This document shows, one piece after another, positions 1-7,083 of a stretch of DNA of 11,600 bases. The notes beneath the pieces are model-generated. The model was not told the DNA's origin, did no database searches, and was given only the letters and a program-made list of their open reading frames with translations. The stretch spans positions 1 to 11,600 of the forward strand of contig CAKZOY010000242.1 of assembly GCA_937138275.1 (NCBI GenBank), written 5' to 3'. This DNA is from an uncultured Chloroflexota bacterium. Lineage in GTDB: Bacteria; Chloroflexota; Anaerolineae; B4-G1; DUEL01. Every line of letters begins with the position of its first letter. Positions within the stretch are counted from its first letter, which is position 1. Both the position numbers and the translations under genes were made by a program.

Positions 1-42
1 TACTCCCTACTCCCTACTTCTTACTCCCTACTCCCCCCTCCC
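1..42. repeat. Heptamer tandem tract 1 (unit TACTCCC)
   Basis: Six consecutive 7-nt units fill this stretch: TACTCCC at 1-7, 8-14, 22-28 and 29-35, a diverged TACTTCT at 15-21 and CCCTCCC at 36-42. The tract runs off the left edge, so its full length is unknown. It overlaps the 3' end of mobB and supplies that gene's last codons and stop. The unit differs in sequence from those of the two other tracts in this window but has the same period. Confidence 0.9.
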
Positions 43-524
43 CTGAGAAACCGCGCCTCTATCAGGTCCGCCAGTCCTGCGGCGTCGTCCAGATCAAACT
101 GGGGCACATCCAGATCGTAGGGCTGGTCGGTAGCGATGGCGACCAGTTCCTCCGGCGAGCAGACCAGTTCCCGCCCCTGCTCCGCCCGGCTCACCTCTAT
201 CTTGGGCGCAGGGCCCCGCTTATATCCCTCGGTCAGGATGATATCCACATCGTGGATGGCGGCGACAATCTCCGGCAGCGTCAGTTCCCGGTCCAATCGC
301 CGGATATGCGCGATGCGGTTGGGGGAAGCCAGCACGACGTGGTCGGAACCGGCCCGGGCATGCCGCCAGGTGTCCTTGCCAGGATGGTCTATGTCAAAAC
401 CGTGCGCGTCGTGTTTGACCGTCGCCACCCGGTAGCCGCGCCGCTTCAGTTCGGCAATCAACTTCTCCAGCAACGTGGTCTTGCCGACCCCGGACTTGCC
501 CACGACGGAGATGACGGGGACCAT
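21..524 (-). CDS. mobB: Molybdopterin-guanine dinucleotide biosynthesis adaptor MobB
   Basis: This 167-residue protein matches MobB, a P-loop GTPase-like partner of MobA in attaching GMP to molybdopterin in the cytoplasm to make the bis-MGD form of molybdenum cofactor. The Walker A motif GKSGVGKT is at residues 9-16. The family signature TEGYKRGPAPKIEV follows in the C-terminal half, and the length is normal for the family. I start it at the ATG at 522-524, which has GGAG six bases upstream and begins 13 nt after the glycosyltransferase stop. A TTG start further upstream (551) would overlap that gene. The last residues (GGGSRE) and the TAA are encoded by a heptamer tandem tract, so the native C-terminus may have been replaced. 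No mobA or molybdoenzyme gene is visible here. The family assignment is firm; linkage to molybdenum use in this organism is inference. Confidence 0.93.
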   Translation of the reverse strand: MVPVISVVGKSGVGKTTLLEKLIAELKRRGYRVATVKHDAHGFDIDHPGKDTWRHARAGSDHVVLASPNRIAHIRRLDRELTLPEIVAAIHDVDIILTEGYKRGPAPKIEVSRAEQGRELVCSPEELVAIATDQPYDLDVPQFDLDDAAGLADLIEARFLRGGGSRE

Positions 525-537
525 AGCAATCTCCAGA

Positions 538-1791
538 TCACTGCAATGCAATCGGCAGACCCCAATCGCGGATTGTTTTCTTCCAGCGGTTCAGACGCTT
601 CCGAATCGGCGCGGGGATCGGCGAGAGTTCGGGTGCCGGAGACGGCGGATGATGGGATGCAATACTCCAGAGGATATCCGCCATCCGACGGGCCGCCTCC
701 GGCGAGGCGATCCGGCGCGCGTCATCGGCGGCGGCCTGCAGGGCAACAGGATGGGTCAGGTAGTGAACCACCGCCGCGGCGGCCCGCTGCGGCCCCGGCG
801 CCCACACCCCTGCGCCGGCCCGGACGACCAGATGGACGTTCGGGGTCTCCTGGGCGGGGATCGCCCCCCACAGCACGATCGGAACGCCGACGGTGAGCGC
901 CTCGGCGATGGTGGTGGGGCCGGCCTTGGTAACCAGAACGTCCGCGGCCCGCATCCACTCGTGGATGTTTTCCACAAACCCCTCTATCCGCACTGGCGCG
1001 GGCCAGGAAAGGGCCGATAGCCGCTGACGCAGCCATTCGTTCTGTCCCGCGATGATCACCAGTTGGGCCGTCGGCACGGCCGCGGCCACCGCCCGCGCCA
1101 CCCGCTCCAGCGGCTCAAACCCCACGCCCCCGCCCATCAGGAGCACCGTTTGCCGCTGGGGGTCCAGACCTAACCGCCGACGGACTTCCGCCCTGTCCTC
1201 CGCCGCCACCCGGCGGAAGACGGGACTGATGGGCAGTCCGGTGACCTCTATCCGCTCCGGCTCCACTCCTTGTCGGATCAGTTGCTCCCGCGCCTGTTCC
1301 GTCGCCACCAGATAGCGCCGGACGTTGGGAGCGACCCACGCGGCATGCATCACGACCAGGTCCGTTCCCACCGCTACAAACGGCACAGAGAAACCAGCCC
1401 ATTCCAGAGCACGGGAAAGGGTATAAACCGGGACAGGGTGAAAAGTGACGATGAGATCGGCCGGGTACTCCCGGAAAAGACGGAGGGCTCGGGGATAGAC
1501 CACAGGCCAGAGCAGATCGCAGATGGTATGTATCCGCCGTCGTCCGTTCAGCAGATGGAAGCCCAGCCCATACATCCGTCCCCCGCCCCACAGGGCCTTC
1601 GGATACCAGTACGGTGCTCCGGAAAGGGGCCAGGGGGCATAGTCGGTTAGCACATCCACCAGAGTGACCCGGACTTTTTGTCCGTACCGTTCCTGCAATG
1701 CCTCAGCGACGGTGCGGGCCACCCGAAGATGCCCACCACCGGTGCGGGAGTGCAGGAGCAAAAAGCGAAGTGGGCGCTCTTCATTCGCCAT
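538..1791 (-). CDS. MGDG-synthase/UgtP-like glycosyltransferase (GT28-type)
   Basis: This 417-residue protein has the two-domain GT-B fold pattern of monogalactosyldiacylglycerol synthases and UgtP-type diacylglycerol glucosyltransferases, with a MurG-like C-terminal half. Visible motifs are TGGGHL (residues 17-22) in the N-terminal domain, LLMGGGVGFEPL (217-228) at the start of the C-terminal domain, and the nucleotide-sugar segment KAGPTTIAEAL (289-299) followed by IPAQETPN (311-318). The family transfers a hexose from a UDP-sugar to diacylglycerol at the inner membrane face. The exact sugar and lipid cannot be read from sequence. The C-terminal 25 residues are basic and could touch the membrane. 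The ATG at 1789-1791 has a strong GGAGGTG site upstream and overlaps the end of the DUF951 gene by 11 nt, suggesting translational coupling. A different lipid or polyprenol acceptor is possible. Confidence 0.85.
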   Translation of the reverse strand: MANEERPLRFLLLHSRTGGGHLRVARTVAEALQERYGQKVRVTLVDVLTDYAPWPLSGAPYWYPKALWGGGRMYGLGFHLLNGRRRIHTICDLLWPVVYPRALRLFREYPADLIVTFHPVPVYTLSRALEWAGFSVPFVAVGTDLVVMHAAWVAPNVRRYLVATEQAREQLIRQGVEPERIEVTGLPISPVFRRVAAEDRAEVRRRLGLDPQRQTVLLMGGGVGFEPLERVARAVAAAVPTAQLVIIAGQNEWLRQRLSALSWPAPVRIEGFVENIHEWMRAADVLVTKAGPTTIAEALTVGVPIVLWGAIPAQETPNVHLVVRAGAGVWAPGPQRAAAAVVHYLTHPVALQAAADDARRIASPEAARRMADILWSIASHHPPSPAPELSPIPAPIRKRLNRWKKTIRDWGLPIALQ

Positions 1792-1996
1792 TGTTCACCT
1801 CCGATATTGAGCCCAGGATTCGTTTGACCTGCTTCTCAAACCGGTCGCGCGGGAGCATTACCCGCCGCCCGCAGGTCAGGCAGCGGATACCGATATCCGC
1901 CCCGACGCGGGTGACCTCCCATCGGTACCCCCCGCATGGGTGGGGCTTGCGCATTTGGACAACGTCCCCGAGGTGAATCTCTAGAATCGGTACCAT
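1781..1996 (-). CDS. DUF951 family small protein, zinc-ribbon-like
   Basis: This 71-residue protein is recognisable as DUF951 (Bacillus YyzM-like) by the run GDVVQMRKPHPCGG (residues 10-23), the central segment RCLTCGRRVMLPR (38-50) and the following basic helix. Cysteines 21, 39 and 42 with nearby His19 could form a small metal or nucleic-acid-binding site. The function of the family is not established to my knowledge. The start ATG at 1994-1996 has GGAG five bases upstream and lies 16 nt after the stop of the CNNM gene. Its own stop (TGA at 1781-1783) lies inside the start region of the glycosyltransferase gene. The 11-nt overlap implies co-transcription and coupled translation. The length is typical for the family and I see no defect. 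Confidence 0.88.
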   Translation of the reverse strand: MVPILEIHLGDVVQMRKPHPCGGYRWEVTRVGADIGIRCLTCGRRVMLPRDRFEKQVKRILGSISEVNNGE

Positions 1997-2012
1997 TGGC
2001 TCTCCAACAGAG

Positions 2013-3323
2013 TCAGAACCGGATCAGGCGGACGCGCGCCACCCGTCGGCCGTCCATCTCTTCTACCCGTAGATGCAGGCCGCCTTCCAGCACCACCTCG
2101 TCTCCCACCTCGGGCACCCGGTCCAGTCGCCCCATCACCAGCCCACCGATGGTCGTGTAGAAGGGGTCGCTCAGGGTCAGTTGGAGTGCCTCGTTGGCCT
2201 CGTCTATCGTCATCAAGCCGTCCAGCAAGACGCTGCCATCGGGAAGGCGCTGGACGTGGGAGAGGGCAGGCTCAAAAAGGTCGCCGATCTCGCCGACGAT
2301 CTCCTCCAACAGGTCCTCCAGGGTCACCAGACCAGCAGTGCCGCCGTACTCGTCCAGCAGGATGGCGATGTGCTGGCGGGCGCGCCGGAAATGGGCCAGC
2401 AGGTCGGCCACGGAGATCGTTTCCGGCAGGAAGAGCGCCTCCCGCATCAGGTCGCGGGCGGTCAGGTCGGTGTGGCCCTCCCGGATAGGCCGCAGGATGT
2501 CCTTCAGATAGATGACGCCGAGGACGTGGTCCAGGTCCTCTTCAAAGACCGGGAACTTGGTCAGGGCAGTGTGCTCGGCGAGGTCGGCCAGTTCCGTTAC
2601 CGTCGCCGTAGCGGGGACACAGACCATCTCGGTGCGCGGGACCATCAGTTCGTCGGCCCGGCTGGAGCGGAGGTCAAAGACGGCCCGCAGCATCTGCTCT
2701 TCGTCCTCCTGAAGGACGCCCTCTTCCTGGCTGGCCTCAATGAGCATCTTCAGTTCCTGGACGGAGTGGACCCGCTCATGAGCGCTGGCGGGGCGGATGC
2801 CCAGCAGGCGCAGGAGCCCGTTCCCCGCCCCGTTCAGCGCCCAGATAGCGGGTCGGAAGAGGTGAAAGACGATGACCATCGGCCGGATGACAAATAAGGC
2901 CGTCCGCTCCGGATTCTGCAGGACGATGGATTTGGGCGCCAGTTCCCCAGCAACGACATGCAGGAAGGTGATGCAGATAAAGGCGATGGCCGCTACGATG
3001 GAATGGGACGCGGGCCCGATCCAATCTTCGGGAAGGAATTGCAGCAGCGGGAGGAAGAGGTGGGCCAGGGCGGGCTCTCCGATCCATCCCAGGGCCAGGC
3101 TGGCGATGGTGATGCCCAGTTGGGTGGCGGCGATGAAGCGGTCGGGGTCTTCCAGCGCTTGCCGGACGATCCGCGCCGTCGGGTGGCCCTGGGCAGCCAG
3201 TTCCTCCACGCGGGTCCGCCGAACGCTCACCAGGCCGAACTCCGCCGCCACGAAGAAGGCATTCATCAGGACAAAGAGGGCAACGCCCAAGAGTCCGGTC
3301 AGAATGGAAAGGAGTGTGTTCAT
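2013..3323 (-). CDS. CNNM/CorC (HlyC) family membrane protein with CBS pair
   Basis: This 436-residue protein has the classic layout of the bacterial CNNM/CorC family (older label: hemolysin-related). It has an N-terminal DUF21/CNNM membrane domain (residues 1 to about 200) containing MNAFFVAAEFGLVSVRRTR and VVAGELAPKSIVLQNPER, then two CBS domains (roughly 225-345) and a C-terminal CorC_HlyC domain (about 355-436) ending EMDGRRVARVRLIRF. Family members are linked to Mg2+ (sometimes Co2+) efflux, with nucleotide binding at the CBS pair. Substrate is inferred from family only. The ATG at 3321-3323 gives the usual family N-terminus but has no Shine-Dalgarno sequence upstream, only TTTTGAG, because a heptamer tandem tract begins four bases before it. 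It heads a unit with DUF951, the glycosyltransferase and mobB at short spacings. Confidence 0.9.
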   Translation of the reverse strand: MNTLLSILTGLLGVALFVLMNAFFVAAEFGLVSVRRTRVEELAAQGHPTARIVRQALEDPDRFIAATQLGITIASLALGWIGEPALAHLFLPLLQFLPEDWIGPASHSIVAAIAFICITFLHVVAGELAPKSIVLQNPERTALFVIRPMVIVFHLFRPAIWALNGAGNGLLRLLGIRPASAHERVHSVQELKMLIEASQEEGVLQEDEEQMLRAVFDLRSSRADELMVPRTEMVCVPATATVTELADLAEHTALTKFPVFEEDLDHVLGVIYLKDILRPIREGHTDLTARDLMREALFLPETISVADLLAHFRRARQHIAILLDEYGGTAGLVTLEDLLEEIVGEIGDLFEPALSHVQRLPDGSVLLDGLMTIDEANEALQLTLSDPFYTTIGGLVMGRLDRVPEVGDEVVLEGGLHLRVEEMDGRRVARVRLIRF

Positions 3324-3326
3324 CTC

Positions 3327-3396
3327 AAAACGTGTTGCGTAAAACGTGATGCGTAAAACGTAATGCGTGAAACGTAATGCGTATTGCGTGATGCGC
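3327..3396. repeat. Heptamer tandem tract 2 (alternating AAAACGT / RATGCGT)
   Basis: Ten 7-nt units follow each other without gaps. The first eight alternate between an RAAACGT type (3327, 3341, 3355, 3369) and an NWTGCGT type (3334, 3348, 3362, 3376), giving a 14-nt higher-order period. The last two are ATTGCGT (3383) and GATGCGC (3390). The third position onward is more variable than the CGT end of each unit. The tract occupies nearly the whole gap between the peptidase-MA gene (stop at 3405) and the CNNM gene (start at 3323). I see no clear promoter or terminator in this gap. Confidence 0.92.
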
Positions 3397-3404
3397 TACG
3401 AAAT

Positions 3405-4598
3405 TTACCGTCGCGGGCGGCCTGCCAGGGCAATAGGAACAGCCAGCAGGATGCTGAGCCCCCAGAGGATCAATCCGACCCGGTTTTCCGCCACCCACAC
3501 CATCCACCGGCTCCAGCCAGCCAGGTCAGCGCGCCAGGCGCGATCCAGTTGTTCCAGGGTCAGGTGCAGCGCCCGCTGAACCCCGGCTTCACAACCGGCT
3601 CCGTCGGCATACGCCCGCAGAAGGGCACGAATACCGCTATCCCCGTATTGCTGCCGGATGTACCGCATCAAACTCCCACTCTGGGCGTAGGCCAGCAGGG
3701 CGAACTCCGGGTCGGTAGGGAAGGGTGGGCAGAGGTCGCTCAGGGGGATGAGGCGCCCCTCGGCCCGCGCCCGCTCCAGGAGCGAATCCAGGGTTGGGTC
3801 GGGACGGGTCTGGTTGGCCATCGCCAATCCCTCGTTCAGCCAGGCCGGGACGTACCGGTATCCCTCCGGCCCCACCAGCCGGTAAACAAGGAGATGAGTC
3901 AATTCGTGGGGGATTTCCTGCTCCATCTGGGCTACATACCCGTCCCCGTAGGGGATGGCGACCAGGACAACGCCCAGTTCCGGCCGGGCCTGCCCACCCA
4001 TCCACTGCCGACCGGCCATCTCCAGCGCGGCGCGCAGGTCGGCCAGGGACGGGTAGAGGTAGATGTTCACCTTCTCCGGCGCCGAGACGTTCAGGGAACG
4101 GGCGATCCGCTCCAGGCTGGCGGCGGCGGTGTCCAGCGCAGCCTGGATGTACCGGGGGTCATCCACGGTGCTGTGGACGGTGATGGGGCCCGCCGTCCGG
4201 GCGACCCAATCCAGCCGGTTATCCTCGTAGCGGAAAGTGGTCCGGGGAGTGGTCAACCTGTGACCGGCGTCGTCGCGGACTTCCCACCACCAGGTCACCT
4301 GCCCGAAGGCGGGGAAGGGGAAAAGGCGCAGGTCCCGGGCGAATGTCCCCTGGACGGAGGGAGCAGGGGTCACGGAGACGGGGACAACGTCCACCCGCTC
4401 ACTGCCCTCCACCTGAAGGTACAGGTATAGAGCGGTGATGTTCGCTGTCCCGCGGGCTTCTATGGAGAAGACGGCCTGCTGGCCGAAGTTGTAGGCGACG
4501 GTGGCATTCTGGACGGTGATGGGCGCCTCCTGAGCAGCGATCGGGAGGGCCAGTGCCCCCAGAAACAGAAAAGGGAGCAGAAAGGTCCGAACGCGCAT
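3405..4598 (-). CDS. Secreted, C-terminally anchored gluzincin (peptidase MA-like)
   Basis: This 397-residue protein looks like an exported zinc metallopeptidase. It has a signal peptide (basic MRVR, hydrophobic core 6-20, likely cleavage after IAA at 20-22) and a gluzincin site: HELTH at 231-235 with the third ligand probably Glu256 in LNEGLA. One hydrophobic segment (about 373-392) is followed by a basic tail GRPRR. This predicts an extracytoplasmic enzyme held by a C-terminal anchor. The N-terminal region before the catalytic domain (about 25-130) is probably beta-rich. I choose the ATG at 4596-4598, which has AGGAG five bases upstream overlapping the stop of the HEAT gene. A GTG at 4637 would spoil the signal peptide. 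It is the last gene of the rseP-HEAT-peptidase unit. Substrate unknown; peptidase MA is the nearest family I recognise. Confidence 0.82.
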   Translation of the reverse strand: MRVRTFLLPFLFLGALALPIAAQEAPITVQNATVAYNFGQQAVFSIEARGTANITALYLYLQVEGSERVDVVPVSVTPAPSVQGTFARDLRLFPFPAFGQVTWWWEVRDDAGHRLTTPRTTFRYEDNRLDWVARTAGPITVHSTVDDPRYIQAALDTAAASLERIARSLNVSAPEKVNIYLYPSLADLRAALEMAGRQWMGGQARPELGVVLVAIPYGDGYVAQMEQEIPHELTHLLVYRLVGPEGYRYVPAWLNEGLAMANQTRPDPTLDSLLERARAEGRLIPLSDLCPPFPTDPEFALLAYAQSGSLMRYIRQQYGDSGIRALLRAYADGAGCEAGVQRALHLTLEQLDRAWRADLAGWSRWMVWVAENRVGLILWGLSILLAVPIALAGRPRR

Positions 4599-4606
4599 CG
4601 GAACTC

Positions 4607-5593
4607 CTATTCTTCGTCCCAGGATTCTTCGTCCCACTCGTCGGATTCCTCTTCGTCCTCCAGGAAATCAAAGAGCAGGAAAGCGCCCAGGTCGCCGTGG
4701 AGGAATTCCAGTTCCCGCAGGGCGTCCCGCGCCGCGCTGCGCAGCACTTCGTTGTCGGACTGGCGACAGGCGTTGAGGGCCTCCCGGGCCTCGTCGCCGC
4801 CGATCTGGCCCAGGGCCCAGACGGCGGCCTCCTGGACCTCGGGGTCCACATCCTCCAGGAGTTCCATCAGGATGGGGACGGCATCCTCCAGTTCCAGTTC
4901 TCCGCAGGCGCGAGCGGCCTCGTAGCGCATCTGGGGGCTGGGGTTGTGGAGTTCCCGCATGACCTCCGCGGCCCAGCGATTATCGGCGCTGCGGCCCATA
5001 GCGAAGACGGCGCTGACGCGCATCCGTTCGTCAGGATGACGGTAGGCCGCAAGGATGAGGTTGGCCACCACCTCTTCGCCGGAGTAGGCCAGCGATTCCA
5101 GCGCCCGCCGCCGAACCTCCAGGTCCTCCTGCTCGTCGGTACACGCGGCCAGCAGGGCCTGGAAGGCCTGCTGATGAGGGCGGGGGCGGATTTTGCCCAG
5201 TTCTCCGGAGAGCATGAAGCGTCCCAACGAGGCCGCGGCAGCCGCCCGCACCTCCGCGGCCGGATCGCCCCTCAGCAGGCGGGCCAGCGTCGGCACCAGG
5301 CGGATGTCGTCGTCTTCCCACAACCCTTCCACGGCCGCCAGGCGCACAGCGGCGTCCGGGTCCTCCAGCACTTGCTGGAATACCTCGTCAAAGTTGACCT
5401 CAAAGTCGCTTTCGGCGATCTCCACCATCATCTGGGCCATCTTGCGTCGGGTCGCCGCGGGCAATCTGGCCCAGACCGTCCAGACCTCCTCCGCCTGGCT
5501 TCGTTCCAGGTTGGAAAGGCCGTAGAGGGTCCGGCGGGTGGCCTTGCCGGAGCGCAGGGCATCCAGAATTTCGGCAAAACTCGGTCGGCTCAT
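4607..5593 (-). CDS. HEAT-repeat protein with acidic C-terminal tail
   Basis: This 328-residue soluble protein is built of HEAT/PBS-lyase-type helical repeats. Clear units include DPDAAVRLAAVEGLW (78-92), DPAAEVRAAAAASLGRF (110-126), DERMRVSAVFAMGR (188-201), SPQMRYEAARACGEL (219-233), DPEVQEAAVWALGQIG (250-265) and DNEVLRSAARDALREL (280-295). Such proteins are scaffolds for protein contacts. The first 75 residues are helical but do not fit the repeat. The tail from about 311 is strongly acidic (EDEEESDEWDEESWDEE) and contains a duplicated WDEES/WDEE block. Its ATG overlaps the rseP stop (ATGA, 5590-5593) and the secreted peptidase starts 8 nt after its stop, so the three are very probably co-translated. 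A role as cytoplasmic adaptor for RseP is inference. Confidence 0.88.
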   Translation of the reverse strand: MSRPSFAEILDALRSGKATRRTLYGLSNLERSQAEEVWTVWARLPAATRRKMAQMMVEIAESDFEVNFDEVFQQVLEDPDAAVRLAAVEGLWEDDDIRLVPTLARLLRGDPAAEVRAAAAASLGRFMLSGELGKIRPRPHQQAFQALLAACTDEQEDLEVRRRALESLAYSGEEVVANLILAAYRHPDERMRVSAVFAMGRSADNRWAAEVMRELHNPSPQMRYEAARACGELELEDAVPILMELLEDVDPEVQEAAVWALGQIGGDEAREALNACRQSDNEVLRSAARDALRELEFLHGDLGAFLLFDFLEDEEESDEWDEESWDEE

Positions 5594-6891
5594 CGGTTCA
5601 ACCAGGACCAGGGAATAATCGGGTTCAGAATATCCTGCATAATCAGGAACAGGGATAGACCCACCAGGATGACCATTCCGGCGAAGTGGATTTTCGCTTC
5701 GGTCACCGGGTTTATCCGTCGGCCGCGGATCGCTTCTATGATGACGAAGAGGGCACGTCCGCCGTCCAGCGCAGGCAGGGGGAGCAGGTTCGTGATCCCA
5801 AGAGCCAGGCTGATCAGCGCAGTAATCTGAAGGGCGTAGAACGGGATGCCTGTCTCCACGCTTTCCTTCAGGGCGAAGCCCAGGAACCCCAGGATCCCCG
5901 GAAGGCCGCTGGGACGGGCGGCCTCGGGGGGCACTTCGCCGGTGGAGACGGCGCGGGGGAGGTTAACCATCGTCCAGAAAATGAGGACCAGGTCCTCCCC
6001 GGCGGCGACAGCGGCCTGGGGCAGAGAGTAGCGCTTCAACGAGTCCGGGTCCGGCCATGCCTGAAGGCCGATGCCCAGAAAGCCGCGCCCGTCGGTCAGG
6101 ACGGGGGTGGCGGTCAGGGTAAGGCGTTCTCTCCGGCGCAGAACGGTCAATTCCAGCGGCATCCCCGCCGAAGATGCGATCCAGTCCCTCAGTTCCTGCG
6201 TCCCGTTCTCCAACCGGTCGCCATTCACCGCCACGATGATGTCCTCCGGGAGCAGTCCCGCGGCCTGGGCGGGGCTATTGGGCACCACTTCCAGAACCTG
6301 GACGAAGGCGCGGGTGGGGATGCCGGTCATATAGGCGGTCGTCAGCAGGAGGACGGCGGTCACAATGTTGAGCACCGCGCCCGCCAGAAGGACTGTCAGA
6401 CGCCAGCGCTTGGGGCGGGCGGCGAGGCTTCGCGGGTCGGACGGGTCTTCTTCGCCGAGGATGCGGACGAACCCACCCAGGGGCAGCATGTTCAGGGAAT
6501 AAATGGTGCCCTCTTCCAGCGCGGTGAGCCGGCCGCGTGCTCGGAGCCCGCGCGCGGTCTCTTCCCAGAGGGGCTCGCCCTCGGCCGGTCGGATTTGCCG
6601 GACGCGCGGGGGGCCCGATGGGTCGCGATCGGCGATGATTTCCACATTCCGGTCTGGAATCAGGTTCGGGGGCAGATGGACCCGACCGGGCAGGCTCATC
6701 CGGACCCCCTCCACTTCCAGGAAGCCTTTCTCCCGGAACAGCGTCAGCAACCGGGGCGGGAATCCGAACCCGAATTCCAGCACACGCGCGCCAGCCTTGC
6801 GGGCGGTAATGAAATGTCCCAACTCGTGGATCAGGATCATCGGCCCCAGCATCAACACAAAGGCCAGAACCAACCACTTAAAAAGTTCCAT
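5590..6891 (-). CDS. rseP: Site-2 intramembrane metalloprotease RseP (M50)
   Basis: This 433-residue protein is an M50B site-2 protease, which cuts transmembrane segments of anti-sigma factors and similar substrates. The zinc site HELGH is at residues 22-26 in the first membrane helix, and the distal ligand motif NLLPLPALDGG (368-378) lies in a late helix. A single PDZ domain spans roughly 195-262 (NSPAQAAGLLPEDIIVAVNG), and further hydrophobic segments lie at about 166-185, 356-366 and 403-417. Between GFGFPPRLLTLF (41-52) and YSLNMLPLGGFVRILGE (131-147) there is an extra stretch of about 75 residues, where classical RseP has a short loop. The ATG at 6889-6891 has GAGGT five bases upstream. 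It leads the HEAT-peptidase unit. No sigma factor or anti-sigma gene is present here, so its substrate is unknown. Confidence 0.92.
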   Translation of the reverse strand: MELFKWLVLAFVLMLGPMILIHELGHFITARKAGARVLEFGFGFPPRLLTLFREKGFLEVEGVRMSLPGRVHLPPNLIPDRNVEIIADRDPSGPPRVRQIRPAEGEPLWEETARGLRARGRLTALEEGTIYSLNMLPLGGFVRILGEEDPSDPRSLAARPKRWRLTVLLAGAVLNIVTAVLLLTTAYMTGIPTRAFVQVLEVVPNSPAQAAGLLPEDIIVAVNGDRLENGTQELRDWIASSAGMPLELTVLRRRERLTLTATPVLTDGRGFLGIGLQAWPDPDSLKRYSLPQAAVAAGEDLVLIFWTMVNLPRAVSTGEVPPEAARPSGLPGILGFLGFALKESVETGIPFYALQITALISLALGITNLLPLPALDGGRALFVIIEAIRGRRINPVTEAKIHFAGMVILVGLSLFLIMQDILNPIIPWSWLNR

Positions 6892-6917
6892 ATCTTACCT
6901 CTAACTTATCCACCTGT

Positions 6918-7069
6918 ATCCCTGCGGGCTTGCCAGCAGTTCGCCCTCCATAGGGAAGGGGTATGGTGTGGGGTTTGTGGGTGCGGCTTCGCCGCCCCCA
7001 CAAACCCACTTTCCTCTTTCGCGAGCGCGCCACTCCCCAAAACGGTTCACTGCCCCAGCCCATACTTGC
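6918..7069. mobile_element. Imperfect hairpin element, copy A (MITE-like)
   Basis: This 152-bp intergenic element is clearly homologous to copy B at 9173-9329, in the same orientation (about three quarters identical by eye, best in the core). The core is a long stem with left arm 6968-6987, loop TTC at 6988-6990 and right arm 6991-7009, with one bulge and one mismatch. The outer arms (GGGCTTGCCAGCAG near 6926 and CTGCCCCAGCCC ending at 7061) pair only in part. The flanks CCACCTGT (6910-6917) and CCACTTGC (7070-7077) agree at six of eight positions, which may be a decayed target duplication or chance. It lies between the GNAT stop and the rseP start. It carries no T-run on the minus strand, so it is not a clear terminator for the GNAT gene. 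Confidence 0.75.
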
Positions 7070-7083
7070 CCACTTGCATCGTG

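Noticed and set aside
1..42. Heptamer tracts as CRISPR arrays
   Set aside because: Units are 7 nt with no spacers, and no cas gene is present.
4599..4637. GTG start at 4637 for the secreted peptidase
   Set aside because: It would put 13 basic-rich residues before the signal peptide and overlap the HEAT gene by 31 bases. The ATG at 4598 has AGGAG at good spacing.
3384..5830. Long plus-strand open frames at 3384-4430 and 4553-5830
   Set aside because: Both are antisense to the peptidase, HEAT and rseP genes, lack ribosome-binding sites and show no family motif.
6968..7009. Hairpin core of copy A as a rho-independent terminator for the GNAT gene
   Set aside because: No T-run follows the stem on the minus strand, and the sequence is shared with copy B, where no gene ends. 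The mobile-hairpin explanation covers both.
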